Below are positions 47,332 through 56,002 of a DNA stretch of 64,000 bases, in pieces. The position numbers were made by a program, and so were the translations under genes. The stretch is from Sutcliffiella sp. FSL R7-0096 (lineage in GTDB: Bacteria; Bacillota; Bacilli; Bacillales; Bacillaceae_I): the NCBI RefSeq assembly GCF_038595065.1, contig NZ_CP152003.1, positions 2,150,001-2,214,000 of the forward strand, in the 5' to 3' direction. Position 1 is the first letter of the stretch, and the number at the start of each line of letters is the position of its first letter. The notes beneath the pieces were generated by a model. The model was given only the letters and a program-made list of their open reading frames with translations, had not been told where the DNA came from and searched no databases.

Positions 47332-48372
47332 GTGAGTGATCGTAAAGCTGCATTAGATATGGCGTTAAAACAGATAGAAAAGCAATTCGGTAAAGGTTCC
47401 ATCATGAAGTTGGGGGAACAAACGGAACGAAAAATCTCTACTATTCCGAGTGGGTCATTGGCTTTGGACGTTGCCTTGGGGGCCGGTGGATATCCGCGAG
47501 GAAGAGTGGTAGAAATATATGGACCGGAATCTTCCGGTAAAACAACTGTGGCACTTCATGCCATTGCTGAGGTACAGCAACAAGGTGGACAAGCTGCATT
47601 TATTGATGCCGAGCACGCATTGGACCCTGTTTATGCCCAAAAGCTTGGTGTAAACATTGATGAGCTTCTTCTCTCACAACCAGATACTGGTGAACAAGCA
47701 TTGGAAATTGCAGAAGCACTTGTGAGAAGTGGTGCGGTTGACATTATCGTTGTCGATTCTGTTGCGGCCCTAGTACCTAAAGCGGAAATAGAAGGGGAAA
47801 TGGGTGATTCCCATGTCGGTCTTCAGGCACGTCTTATGTCCCAAGCCCTTCGTAAACTTTCGGGTGCCATCAATAAATCCAAAACCATTGCTATTTTCAT
47901 CAACCAGATTCGTGAAAAAGTCGGGGTAATGTTTGGAAATCCTGAAACGACCCCTGGTGGCCGTGCGCTGAAATTCTATTCTTCCGTGCGACTTGAAGTG
48001 CGTCGTGCTGAGCAATTGAAACAAGGACATGATATTGTCGGGAACAAAACAAAAATTAAAGTCGTTAAAAATAAAATCGCTCCTCCTTTCAAAGTAGCTG
48101 AAGTGGATATCATGTACGGTGAAGGAATATCCAGAGAAGGTGAAGTAATTGATATGGGATCCGATCTTGATATTGTTCAAAAGAGTGGATCATGGTACTC
48201 ATATAATGAAGAAAGATTAGGACAAGGTCGCGAAAATGCGAAACAGTTCCTAAAGGAAAATAAGGATGTCCTAAAAGAAATCCATCAGCAAATCCGTGAT
48301 CATCATGGATTAGATAAAGAAATCAATGCTCCTGCGGAAGAAGAAATGGATCAAGAAGAATTAGATTTTTAA
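47332..48372 (+). CDS. recA: recombinase RecA
   Basis: DNA strand-exchange protein and LexA co-protease. Walker [10 protein letters not shown] near residues 66-74, the [22 protein letters not shown] Walker B/L1 region (given in part: [16 protein letters not shown]) and the L2 loop [15 protein letters not shown] are intact; the C terminus is acidic ([11 protein letters not shown]). 346 residues. GTG 47332 follows AGGAGGAA. Under LexA control through the box at 47225. Confidence 0.98.
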   Translation: MSDRKAALDMALKQIEKQFGKGSIMKLGEQTERKISTIPSGSLALDVALGAGGYPRGRVVEIYGPESSGKTTVALHAIAEVQQQGGQAAFIDAEHALDPVYAQKLGVNIDELLLSQPDTGEQALEIAEALVRSGAVDIIVVDSVAALVPKAEIEGEMGDSHVGLQARLMSQALRKLSGAINKSKTIAIFINQIREKVGVMFGNPETTPGGRALKFYSSVRLEVRRAEQLKQGHDIVGNKTKIKVVKNKIAPPFKVAEVDIMYGEGISREGEVIDMGSDLDIVQKSGSWYSYNEERLGQGRENAKQFLKENKDVLKEIHQQIRDHHGLDKEINAPAEEEMDQEELDF

Positions 48373-48385
48373 TAAATCCCCCAAG

Positions 48386-48417
48386 GCCCTGTATTTCATT
48401 ACAGGGTCTTGTTGTTT
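48386..48417 (+). terminator. recA terminator
   Basis: CCCTGTA, TTTCAT, TACAGGG then TCTTGTTGTTT. Confidence 0.78.
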
Positions 48418-48497
48418 AATAAGCTATCATATTTCATTAAAAAACATAAAAAACAGGTTTAGTTTACCAAAATGGCCATATCCTTACCAGGACAGGC

Positions 48498-48539
48498 TTG
48501 ACAATAATTTTTCACAGATTTACAATTAGTATGTATAAT
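48498..48539 (+). promoter_or_regulatory. Two overlapping sigma-A promoters of rny
   Basis: TTGACA, 17 bases, TACAAT (48498-48526) and TTCACA, 17 bases, TATAAT (48511-48539). Both point to rny and would give a leader of about 135-145 bases. Confidence 0.7.
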
Positions 48540-48602
48540 TTACATTTTGTTAGAATTTTAGAGCTATAAAAAAGCAAAAGCCCTTGAGCTGTATATTGAC
48601 AA

Positions 48603-48617
48603 ACATTGTTACAATGT
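48603..48617. promoter_or_regulatory. Dyad ACATTGT-T-ACAATGT upstream of rny
   Basis: Perfect 7-bp inverted repeat with a one-base centre, overlapping a TTGACA at 48596-48601. It looks like a repressor operator, but I cannot name the protein. It could also be part of a third promoter. Confidence 0.4.
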
Positions 48618-48674
48618 ACATGCCGACAATGAAATCTAGCAAGAAAAAAGTTCATAGCAAGAGGAGGTGTAATG

Positions 48675-50237
48675 ATGGATTATATGCCAATTATTATCTC
48701 CGCTTTGCTTGCCCTAATCGTCGGTGTAGTTGTTGGCTTTTATGTTCGTAAATCCATAGCCGAACAAAAGATTGCTGGCGCCAGAAGTGTCGCGGATCAA
48801 ATTGTGGAAGATTCCAGACGCGAAGCTGAATCGCTTAAAAAGGAAGCACTTTTGGAAGCGAAGGACGAAATTCACAAACTTCGAACTGAAGCTGAACGTG
48901 ATATTCGAGACCGTAGAAGCGAACTGCAAAAACAAGAAAATCGTTTAATGCAAAAAGAAGAGAATCTTGATCGAAAAGATGAATCGCTTGATAAACGTGA
49001 GGTTGCATTAGAAAGGCGTGAAGATTCTTTAAACGATAGACAACAGCATATTGAAGAATTAGAAAGCAAAGTGGATGATATGGTGCGCAAGCAGCAGGAA
49101 GAGCTGGAACGCATTTCAGCATTGACGCGAGAAGAAGCCAAAAATATCATTTTGGATCGTGTTGAGAACGAATTGTCCCACGACATTGCTCTGATGGTCA
49201 AAGAAAGTGAAAACAGAGCAAAGGAAGATGCGGATAAAAAGGCGAGGGAGATTCTCTCATTAGCCGTACAGCGTTGTGCCGCTGACCATGTGGCTGAAAC
49301 AACAGTATCCGTCGTTAACTTACCTAATGATGAAATGAAAGGTCGAATCATCGGTCGTGAAGGTCGTAATATTCGTACCCTTGAAACACTTACTGGTATT
49401 GATTTAATTATTGATGATACACCAGAGGCAGTTATTTTATCAGGGTTTGATCCAATCAGACGTGAAACTGCACGCATCGCTTTGGATAAGCTGGTCCAGG
49501 ATGGACGTATTCACCCTGCACGTATTGAGGAAATGGTTGAAAAATCAAGACGTGAAGTGGATGAGTACATTCGTGAAATGGGTGAACAGACTACTTTTGA
49601 AGTAGGAGTACACGGTTTACATCCAGATCTTATCAAAATTTTAGGACGTTTGAAATTCCGTACAAGTTATGGACAAAATGTTCTGAAACACTCCATTGAA
49701 GTAGCGTTTCTCGCAGGTCTTATGGCTGCAGAGCTAGGTGAGGATGAAACCCTTGCCCGCCGCGCAGGTCTTTTACATGATATAGGGAAGGCTGTCGACC
49801 ATGAAGTAGAAGGAAGCCATGTTGAAATTGGTGTCGAGTTGGCAACGAAGTATAAAGAGCATCCTGTTGTCATCAATAGTATCGCATCTCACCATGGGGA
49901 TACAGAACCGACTTCCATTATTGCGGTCTTGGTTGCTGCAGCTGATGCGCTATCAGCCGCAAGACCAGGAGCTCGTAGTGAGACGTTGGAAAACTACATC
50001 CGTAGACTTGAAAAACTCGAAGAGATCTCAGAAAGCTATGAAGGTGTTGAGAAATCTTTCGCGATTCAAGCAGGACGTGAAGTGCGTATTATGGTGAAAC
50101 CTGATACCATCGACGATCTAGAAGCTCATCGACTAGCACGGGACATCAGAAAACGCATTGAAGAAGAACTGGATTATCCAGGACATATCAAAGTAACGGT
50201 CATCCGTGAAACAAGAGCCGTAGAGTATGCTAAATAA
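48675..50237 (+). CDS. rny: ribonuclease Y
   Basis: Membrane-anchored endoribonuclease that starts decay of most mRNAs in Bacillus. N-terminal membrane helix (residues about 4-24), a long coiled coil rich in E/K/R (25-200), a KH domain ([15 protein letters not shown] near 220-234) and an HD domain with [12 protein letters not shown] holding the catalytic His-Asp. 520 residues, as in B. subtilis. ATG 48672 and 48675 follow GAGGAGGTG; 48675 has better spacing. Its partner RicA is encoded at 59.97 kb. Confidence 0.97.
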   Translation: MDYMPIIISALLALIVGVVVGFYVRKSIAEQKIAGARSVADQIVEDSRREAESLKKEALLEAKDEIHKLRTEAERDIRDRRSELQKQENRLMQKEENLDRKDESLDKREVALERREDSLNDRQQHIEELESKVDDMVRKQQEELERISALTREEAKNIILDRVENELSHDIALMVKESENRAKEDADKKAREILSLAVQRCAADHVAETTVSVVNLPNDEMKGRIIGREGRNIRTLETLTGIDLIIDDTPEAVILSGFDPIRRETARIALDKLVQDGRIHPARIEEMVEKSRREVDEYIREMGEQTTFEVGVHGLHPDLIKILGRLKFRTSYGQNVLKHSIEVAFLAGLMAAELGEDETLARRAGLLHDIGKAVDHEVEGSHVEIGVELATKYKEHPVVINSIASHHGDTEPTSIIAVLVAAADALSAARPGARSETLENYIRRLEKLEEISESYEGVEKSFAIQAGREVRIMVKPDTIDDLEAHRLARDIRKRIEEELDYPGHIKVTVIRETRAVEYAK

Positions 50238-50269
50238 AGTGGTGCCTTGCACCGCTTTATTTTTTTTGC
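50236..50269 (+). terminator. rny terminator
   Basis: AAAGTGGTGC, CTT, GCACCGCTTT, then ATTTTTTTT. Confidence 0.85.
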
Positions 50270-50318
50270 TATATGACATTTAAATTAACGAAGCGCGAAT
50301 AATGTAATGAAGTTTTAC

Positions 50319-50448
50319 CTGTAAATTGGAGTGCAAGTTGTAAGACTCCGACTGAAGGTAGCAGTAGGTTGGGACCCAGCAAAGAAGTGAGGAGGCTCCA
50401 GCACCACCCCATGGAAAACGAACACCTGGAACGGAAATCTACAGGATT
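50319..50448 (-). repeat. Family A interspersed repeat, copy 6 (inverted)
   Basis: CCTGTAAATTGGAGTGCAAG at one end, AAGTGAGGAGGCTCCAGCACC inside (shown in part) and ACGGAAATCTACAGGAT at the other end. It is the reverse complement of copy 1 with some 20 percent differences by eye. The remaining 100 bases up to ymdB hold no clear signal other than an AT-rich promoter-like stretch. Confidence 0.8.
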
Positions 50449-50549
50449 AATTAGATTACCCTATTGTATAGTACTTCGTTTATTTGCATCCTCCGTCTAC
50501 ATATGTAAAACTTAAATAGGAAAATGATTGTTAGAAGGGATTAGTGAAC

Positions 50550-51344
50550 GTGAGAATTTTATTTATTGGAGATGTAGTAGGGTCACCAGGCAGAAAAATG
50601 GTGAGTGAATACCTACCTAAATTAAAAAGTAAATATAGACCAGCAGTGACCATTGTAAATGGAGAAAATGCTGCAGGAGGAAAAGGTATTACGGAGAAAA
50701 TCTATCAGGGCTTCTTGAAGGCCGGTGCCAATCTTGTCACTCTTGGTAACCATACATGGGATAACAGGGAGATCTTTGAATTTATTGAAGGGGCCAAACA
50801 TATGATTCGCCCTGCTAATTTTCCTAGTTCAAATCCTGGAAAAGGTATTGCATACCTTCCATTTGAAGGGAAGGAGCTGGCAGTCATCAATCTTCAAGGT
50901 CGTACATTTTTGCCTCCCATAGATTGCCCATTTAATAAAGTGGATGAACTGGTGGATGAAGCCAGAAAACGTACACCATTTATATTTGTTGATTTTCATG
51001 CAGAAGCGACAAGTGAAAAACAAGCAATCGGCTGGTATTTGGATGGAAGAGTGACTGGTGTGGTTGGTACACATACTCATGTACAGACAAATGATTATCG
51101 GATTCTACCAGAAGGCACCGCCTATATTACAGATGTTGGGATGACTGGACCATATGATGGTATCTTGGGAGTGGAAAAAGAGGCGGTGCTTAAACGCTTC
51201 ACAACTGCCCTGCCAGTAAGATTTGAAGTGACAGAAGGAAGAGCACAACTAAACGGTGTTCTAATTGATGTGGATATGAAAACAGGCAAAGCTAAAAAAA
51301 TCCAACCGCTAATGATAAATGAAGATCACCCATTCTTTGATTAA
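50550..51344 (+). CDS. ymdB: YmdB metallophosphoesterase (cyclic-nucleotide phosphodiesterase)
   Basis: YmdB is a di-metal phosphodiesterase reported to act on 2',3'-cyclic nucleotides and to control biofilm versus motility and nanotube formation in B. subtilis. Metal ligands are visible: IGDVVGSPG (Asp8), NGENAAGG (Glu/Asn), LGNHTWDN (Asn/His), DFHAEATSEK and GTHTHVQT (His). GTG 50550 gives 264 residues, the B. subtilis length, with AGAAGGGA nine bases upstream; GTG 50544 is a weaker alternative. Confidence 0.95.
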   Translation: MRILFIGDVVGSPGRKMVSEYLPKLKSKYRPAVTIVNGENAAGGKGITEKIYQGFLKAGANLVTLGNHTWDNREIFEFIEGAKHMIRPANFPSSNPGKGIAYLPFEGKELAVINLQGRTFLPPIDCPFNKVDELVDEARKRTPFIFVDFHAEATSEKQAIGWYLDGRVTGVVGTHTHVQTNDYRILPEGTAYITDVGMTGPYDGILGVEKEAVLKRFTTALPVRFEVTEGRAQLNGVLIDVDMKTGKAKKIQPLMINEDHPFFD

Positions 51345-51383
51345 AGCAGTAGTCTGAATTTTTAGATGCTTATCTGACAACCT

Positions 51384-51412
51384 AAGGAATACATCGGGCT
51401 TCTCCTGAATAT
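51384..51412 (+). promoter_or_regulatory. Candidate sigma-H promoter of spoVS
   Basis: AAGGAATA, 12-base spacer, CCTGAAT, matching RnAGGAwww-N12-RnnGAAT except the R positions. spoVS is sigma-H dependent in B. subtilis. Confidence 0.55.
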
Positions 51413-51491
51413 AGTAGGAATGAAATTATTAACAATTCATTCATCTATGGATCTTTCACCATATACTGTAAATGTTAAGGAGGAGCTAGAA

Positions 51492-51752
51492 ATGGAGATA
51501 TTAAAGGTTTCAGCTAAGTCAAACCCAAATTCTGTAGCAGGGGCTTTAGCAGGGGTTTTAAGAGAGCGTGGAAATGCCGAGATTCAAGCGATAGGTGCCG
51601 GTGCACTCAACCAAGCTGTGAAGGCGGTGGCCATTGCACGCGGGTTTGTCGCACCAAGTGGGGTGGATCTGATTTGCATCCCGGCTTTTACGGATATTTT
51701 AATTGACGGAGAAGAGAGAACGGCAATTAAGCTCATCGTCGAGCCAAGATAA
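51492..51752 (+). CDS. spoVS: stage V sporulation protein S
   Basis: 86-residue Alba-like fold protein needed for spore coat assembly and for relief of a block in septation; nearly invariant across spore-formers. The sequence MEILKVSAKSNPNSVAGAL and IGAGALNQAVKAVAIARG are as in B. subtilis. The frame is open upstream to 51420, but ATG 51492 follows AAGGAGG and gives the family length. Followed by a terminator. Confidence 0.97.
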   Translation: MEILKVSAKSNPNSVAGALAGVLRERGNAEIQAIGAGALNQAVKAVAIARGFVAPSGVDLICIPAFTDILIDGEERTAIKLIVEPR

Positions 51753-51775
51753 AGATGAAAAATAGTTTCTTACTA

Positions 51776-51811
51776 AGCCTGTTTGCTTGTTTTTGCAAAC
51801 AGGTTTGTTTA
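51776..51811 (+). terminator. spoVS terminator
   Basis: GCCTGTTTGC, TTGTTTTT, GCAAACAGGT then TTGTTT. Confidence 0.8.
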
Positions 51812-51913
51812 TGGTTATTTCAGTTCCAAGTTGGATTTGAAATGGATCAAATCAATATAAAATTGCGAATAGGGTTAATATCAATTGGTAAGACAGTAGT
51901 GGAGGGATTATTT

Positions 51914-52837
51914 TTGAAAATATTTGATGCCCATTGTGATGTGTTATGGAAAATGTGGGAGAATAGGGAGCTATCTTTTAAAGATAGTGAAGAGTTGCAT
52001 GTGACCTGGGATGGTTTAAAACAGGCGAATGCGAAAGTGCAATGTTTTGCTGTATATGTCCCAGAGAAGGTGAGGATGGAATCTGCTTTTAATGTGGCTC
52101 TCGAAATGATAGATCTTTTTTATGAAAAGATTTTACGGAGATTCCCTAACATGAAACTGGTAACCACTAAAAAAGAAATAGCTGAATTGCAACAAGGGCA
52201 GGTTGGTGCCGTCTTGACCTTGGAAGGGTGCGACGCCATAGGAGCTGATGTTGAAAAGCTGCGGATTCTGTATCGGTTGGGTGTGACTTCCGTCGGTTTG
52301 ACTTGGAATCATGCAAATCCTGTTGCAGATGGCATACTGGAAGAAAGAGGTGCAGGCTTATCCTCTTTTGGTCGGAAAATTGTCAAAATGAACAATGACC
52401 ACTTTATTTGGACAGATGTTTCTCATTTATCTGTTAAAGGTTTTTGGGACGTGATGGAAGTTGGGGATTATGTGATAGCTTCCCATTCCAATTGCAAGGC
52501 CGTGTGTTCAAATCCAAGAAATCTATCAAATGACCAGATTCAAGCGCTCATCCAGAAAGATGCTGCAATTGGTGTCACGTTTGTTCCTCAGTTTTTATCG
52601 GGGGGAAAGGATGTCAAGATAACGGATGTTATCAGACATTTAGAGCATTATTGTTCGTTAGGGGCTGTGCACCATATTGGCTTCGGTTCAGACTTTGATG
52701 GGATTGATCATACTGTTCATGATTTAGGACGGTACGAAGAGTATTCCAACCTAGTAAACAGTTTATTAAAATACTATTCTGAAACAGAGGTAAAGGGATT
52801 TTTGTTTGATAATTTCTATTCCAGATTTCCGCGATAA
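51914..52837 (+). CDS. membrane-dipeptidase-type (M19) dipeptidase
   Basis: 307-residue amidohydrolase-fold dipeptidase of the renal dipeptidase family. FDAHCDVLWK gives the HxD metal ligands, LEGCDAIG the bridging Glu, ASHSNCKAVCSNPRN the conserved histidine loop and GFGSDFDGID the C-terminal Asp. Substrate is not predictable (L-X-D/L-type dipeptides in the family). TTG 51914 is the start: GGAGGGA at 51901-51907. The upstream in-frame codons run through the spoVS terminator. The gene is absent from this place in B. subtilis. Confidence 0.88.
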   Translation: MKIFDAHCDVLWKMWENRELSFKDSEELHVTWDGLKQANAKVQCFAVYVPEKVRMESAFNVALEMIDLFYEKILRRFPNMKLVTTKKEIAELQQGQVGAVLTLEGCDAIGADVEKLRILYRLGVTSVGLTWNHANPVADGILEERGAGLSSFGRKIVKMNNDHFIWTDVSHLSVKGFWDVMEVGDYVIASHSNCKAVCSNPRNLSNDQIQALIQKDAAIGVTFVPQFLSGGKDVKITDVIRHLEHYCSLGAVHHIGFGSDFDGIDHTVHDLGRYEEYSNLVNSLLKYYSETEVKGFLFDNFYSRFPR

Positions 52838-52919
52838 TAAGGTAAATACTAGGTTTCTCAAAGGTTCTAGCCGCACTGCTGAAATATCCAAATTTTTCGA
52901 AAGAAATTTATTCAAAGAC

Positions 52920-52948
52920 TTGTATTTTTAAAAAAATAGGTCTACAAT
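52920..52948 (+). promoter_or_regulatory. Sigma-A promoter candidate upstream of korA
   Basis: TTGTAT, 17-bp spacer, TACAAT. The start would fall inside the cre-like site at 52948-52961. Confidence 0.5.
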
Positions 52949-52961
52949 GAAAGCGTTTAGT
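52948..52961 (+). promoter_or_regulatory. cre-like CcpA site at the korA promoter
   Basis: TGAAAGCGTTTAGT fits the cre consensus TGWAANCGNTNWCA at 12 of 14 positions (last two differ) and overlaps the predicted start of transcription, where CcpA would repress. Confidence 0.45.
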
Positions 52962-53036
52962 ACATATCCAGCGGTTTTTATCCGTGTCATGATCTTATAT
53001 ATTTAATAGTTAATTTCTAGTTATATGATGGGAATA

Positions 53037-53046
53037 GTGCTACAAT
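53037..53046 (+). promoter_or_regulatory. Second, extended -10 promoter candidate for korA
   Basis: TGCTACAAT (TG, one base, TACAAT) about 53 bases before ATG 53099; no good -35. Confidence 0.35.
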
Positions 53047-53098
53047 AAATATCGTACAATATTCTGATAATGAACGTAATTAAAGGGGTGTAAGGCAC

Positions 53099-54835
53099 AT
53101 GATCAATCAACTTTCATGGAAAGTTGGAGGGCAACAAGGGGAAGGTATTGAAAGTACTGGTGAAATATTCTCCATCGCATTAAATCGTCTAGGTTATTAT
53201 TTATATGGCTATCGCCATTTCTCTTCACGTATTAAAGGTGGGCATACGAACAATAAAATTCGTGTTAGTACCACTCAAGTTCGTTCGATCTCTGACGACC
53301 TTGATATATTAGTAGCATTTGACCAAGAGACCATCGATGTGAACTATCATGAATTGCGCCAAGGTGGCGTAGTAATTGCGGATGCTAAGTTCAAACCTAG
53401 CATACCAGAGGATGGGAAGGCTACATTATATGCAGTTCCGTTCACGGAAATTGCTTCGGAATTAGGCACTTCGTTAATGAAGAACATGGTGGCAGTCGGA
53501 GCATCAAGTGCCATTCTTGATCTGGACGCGGAATCCTTCCGTGAAGTCGTCCAGGAGATATTCGGGCGTAAAGGTGAATCCATTGTTGAAAAAAACATGG
53601 AAGCAATCCGAGCAGGTGTTCAGTTTGTAAAAGAGCAAGCTGAGAACGTGGAAACAATGCAACTTGAAAAAGCGGATGGCAATAAACGCCTCTTCATGAT
53701 CGGGAATGACGCCATCGCTTTAGGTGCAGTGGCTGCAGGCTCTCGCTTCATGCCGGCATATCCTATCACTCCTGCTTCTGAAATCATGGAGTATCTAATT
53801 AAAAAACTGCCTAAATTCGGTGGTACTGTCATCCAGACAGAAGATGAAATTGCAGCATGTACAATGGCTATCGGTGCCAACTATGCAGGTGTCCGCACAT
53901 TAACTGCATCTGCAGGACCGGGACTATCTCTTATGATGGAAGCAATCGGGTTATCTGGTATGACAGAAACACCTCTAGTAGTGGTAGATACGCAACGTGG
54001 AGGTCCAAGTACTGGCTTACCGACTAAGATTGAACAATCTGACCTTATGGCTATGATCTATGGTACTCATGGGGAAATCCCGAAAGTGGTCATGGCACCA
54101 AGTACAGTCCAAGAGGCTTTCTACGATACAATTGAAGCATTTAACATTGCAGAAGAGTATCAAGTGCCGGTAATTCTCTTGACTGACCTGCAATTGTCTT
54201 TAGGAAAGCAATCTGTGGAATCATTAGATTACAAAAACATCGAGATCAGACGTGGCAAGCTGGATATCAACCAAGAGATACCTGCGTCTGATGGAAAAGC
54301 ATACTTCAAGCGTTATGAAGTAACAGAAGACGGCGTTTCTCCACGTGTCATCCCAGGCATGAAAAATGGTATCCACCACGTAACCGGGGTAGAGCACGAA
54401 GAGACGGGTAAACCTTCTGAAGTTGCAGCAAACCGTCAAGCTCAAATGGACAAGCGTCTAAGAAAATTAAACAATTTAAAATTCAATACACCAGTACACG
54501 TGAATGCAAAACATGAAGAAGCAGACGTATTGCTAGTTGGATTCAACTCGACCCGTGGAACCATTGAAGAAGCGATGGAAAGACTGGAATTGGATGGCAT
54601 TAAAGCCAACCATGCGCAAGTTCGTCTGATACATCCGTTCCCGACTGATGAAATCGCACCTCTTGTCAAGGCCGCGAAAAAAGTAATTGTTGTGGAGTAC
54701 AACGCTACAGGTCAGCTTGCCAGCATCTTGAAAATGAATGTAGGCGAGCATGAAAAGATCAGTAGCCTCTTGAAGTATGATGGAGATCCATTCCTACCGA
54801 AAGAAATCCACACAAAATGCAAGGAGTTGTTATAA
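53099..54835 (+). CDS. korA: 2-oxoacid:acceptor oxidoreductase, fused gamma-alpha subunit
   Basis: 578 residues. The N-terminal 190 residues are the gamma domain (GGQQGEGIESTGEIF), followed by the alpha domain with YPITPASEIMEYL and a C-terminal domain II/III. Together with KorB it forms a ferredoxin-dependent 2-oxoglutarate oxidoreductase-type enzyme, which oxidises a 2-oxoacid plus CoA to acyl-CoA and CO2, reducing ferredoxin. No ferredoxin gene is adjacent. The exact 2-oxoacid cannot be read from sequence. ATG 53099 follows AAGGGGTG. korB starts immediately after the stop. Confidence 0.93.
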   Translation: MINQLSWKVGGQQGEGIESTGEIFSIALNRLGYYLYGYRHFSSRIKGGHTNNKIRVSTTQVRSISDDLDILVAFDQETIDVNYHELRQGGVVIADAKFKPSIPEDGKATLYAVPFTEIASELGTSLMKNMVAVGASSAILDLDAESFREVVQEIFGRKGESIVEKNMEAIRAGVQFVKEQAENVETMQLEKADGNKRLFMIGNDAIALGAVAAGSRFMPAYPITPASEIMEYLIKKLPKFGGTVIQTEDEIAACTMAIGANYAGVRTLTASAGPGLSLMMEAIGLSGMTETPLVVVDTQRGGPSTGLPTKIEQSDLMAMIYGTHGEIPKVVMAPSTVQEAFYDTIEAFNIAEEYQVPVILLTDLQLSLGKQSVESLDYKNIEIRRGKLDINQEIPASDGKAYFKRYEVTEDGVSPRVIPGMKNGIHHVTGVEHEETGKPSEVAANRQAQMDKRLRKLNNLKFNTPVHVNAKHEEADVLLVGFNSTRGTIEEAMERLELDGIKANHAQVRLIHPFPTDEIAPLVKAAKKVIVVEYNATGQLASILKMNVGEHEKISSLLKYDGDPFLPKEIHTKCKELL

Positions 54836-55702
54836 ATGGCAACGTTTAAAGATTTTCGTAATAATGTAAAACCTAACTGGTGCCCAGGTTGTGGAGACTT
54901 CTCTGTACAAGCTGCCATCCAACGGGCTGCTGCAAATGTTGGTTTAGAGCCAGAAAACCTTGCAGTTGTCTCAGGTATCGGCTGTTCTGGTCGTATTTCA
55001 GGTTATATCAACTCTTATGGCTTCCACGGTATCCATGGACGTTCACTGCCAATTGCACAAGGTGTGAAAATGGCGAATAAGGATCTTACTGTTATCGCAT
55101 CCGGTGGAGACGGAGATGGATTTGCCATCGGACTTGGACATACTATTCATGCAATTCGTCGTAACATCGATGTTACATATATTGTAATGGATAACCAAAT
55201 TTACGGATTGACAAAAGGTCAAACATCACCGCGAAGTGAAGTTGGCTTTAAGACTAAGTCAACTCCACAAGGGTCCATCGAGTCTTCACTTTCTGTAATG
55301 GAGATGGCTTTGACAGCTGGTGCTACATTTGTTGCCCAAAGCTTCTCTACTGATCTGAAAGATCTTACTTCCTTGATTGAGCAAGGAATCAACCATAAAG
55401 GATTCTCTTTAATCAACGTGTTTAGTCCATGTGTGACATATAACAAAGTAAACACATACGACTGGTTTAAAGAGAACCTGACTAAATTGGCTGATATTGA
55501 AGGATATGACGCTCACAATAAAGTGTCTGCCATGCAGACATTAATGGAGCATAACGGACTTGTAACAGGTCTGATCTATCAGAACAAAGATCAGCAATCC
55601 TATCAAGAGCTAGTGCATAATTACAGTGAAGAACCACTTGCAAAAGCAGATCTTCAATTGGATGAAGCACAATTTAACGAACTAGTGAAAGAATTCATGT
55701 AA
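54836..55702 (+). CDS. korB: 2-oxoacid:acceptor oxidoreductase, beta subunit
   Basis: 288-residue TPP-binding subunit. GGDGDGFAIGLGHTIHAIRRN and VMDNQIYGLTKGQTSPRS form the thiamine diphosphate/Mg motif. Cysteines for a [4Fe-4S] cluster are at NWCPGCGDF, GIGCSG and SPCVTYN. ATG 54836 directly abuts the korA stop (TAA-ATG), with AAGGAG inside korA, so the subunits are translated in step. The gene pair is missing from B. subtilis 168 at this spot but common in other Bacillus. Confidence 0.93.
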   Translation: MATFKDFRNNVKPNWCPGCGDFSVQAAIQRAAANVGLEPENLAVVSGIGCSGRISGYINSYGFHGIHGRSLPIAQGVKMANKDLTVIASGGDGDGFAIGLGHTIHAIRRNIDVTYIVMDNQIYGLTKGQTSPRSEVGFKTKSTPQGSIESSLSVMEMALTAGATFVAQSFSTDLKDLTSLIEQGINHKGFSLINVFSPCVTYNKVNTYDWFKENLTKLADIEGYDAHNKVSAMQTLMEHNGLVTGLIYQNKDQQSYQELVHNYSEEPLAKADLQLDEAQFNELVKEFM

Positions 55703-55708
55703 CAATCA

Positions 55709-55745
55709 GAAAGTCCTGGCATATCTGCTGGGGCTTTTCTTTATT
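55709..55745 (+). terminator. korAB terminator
   Basis: AAAGTCCTGGCA, TATC, TGCTGGGGCTTT with G-U pairs, then TCTTTATTT. Confidence 0.75.
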
Positions 55746-55776
55746 TAAGGTGAAGAACACGGCGTATAAGAATTTT

Positions 55777-55810
55777 AGCTGTTGATTGTAGCCCAGTGCG
55801 GAAATCAACT
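55777..55810 (-). repeat. Second short internally deleted family A repeat
   Basis: TAGCTGTTGATTGTAGCCC, AGTGCGG, AAATCAACT: 34 bp keeping the inverted ends as in the 1355-1406 remnant. Both share AGCTGTTGATTGT and GCGGAAATCAAC-type parts. Confidence 0.6.
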
Positions 55811-55839
55811 ACGGTGGCTAATGGAGATTTCTATCAAAA

Positions 55840-55853
55840 TGTAAACGCTTACT
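55840..55853 (+). promoter_or_regulatory. cre-like CcpA site upstream of tdh
   Basis: TGTAAACGCTTACT agrees with TGWAANCGNTNWCA at 13 of 14 positions. It lies about 150 bases before tdh, upstream of an AT-rich promoter region. Confidence 0.55.
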
Positions 55854-56002
55854 AAATAGCTTAAAAAAATTCTATATTTTTTTCTGACATAATCAGTTGT
55901 CCGTCACCAGTGGACAATGCGGTTTACACAAACCCTTATAGATGATACACTCTTACTAGTATTCATGATTATTAGTTAAATATTTATAAGGGAGTGTTCT
56001 CT

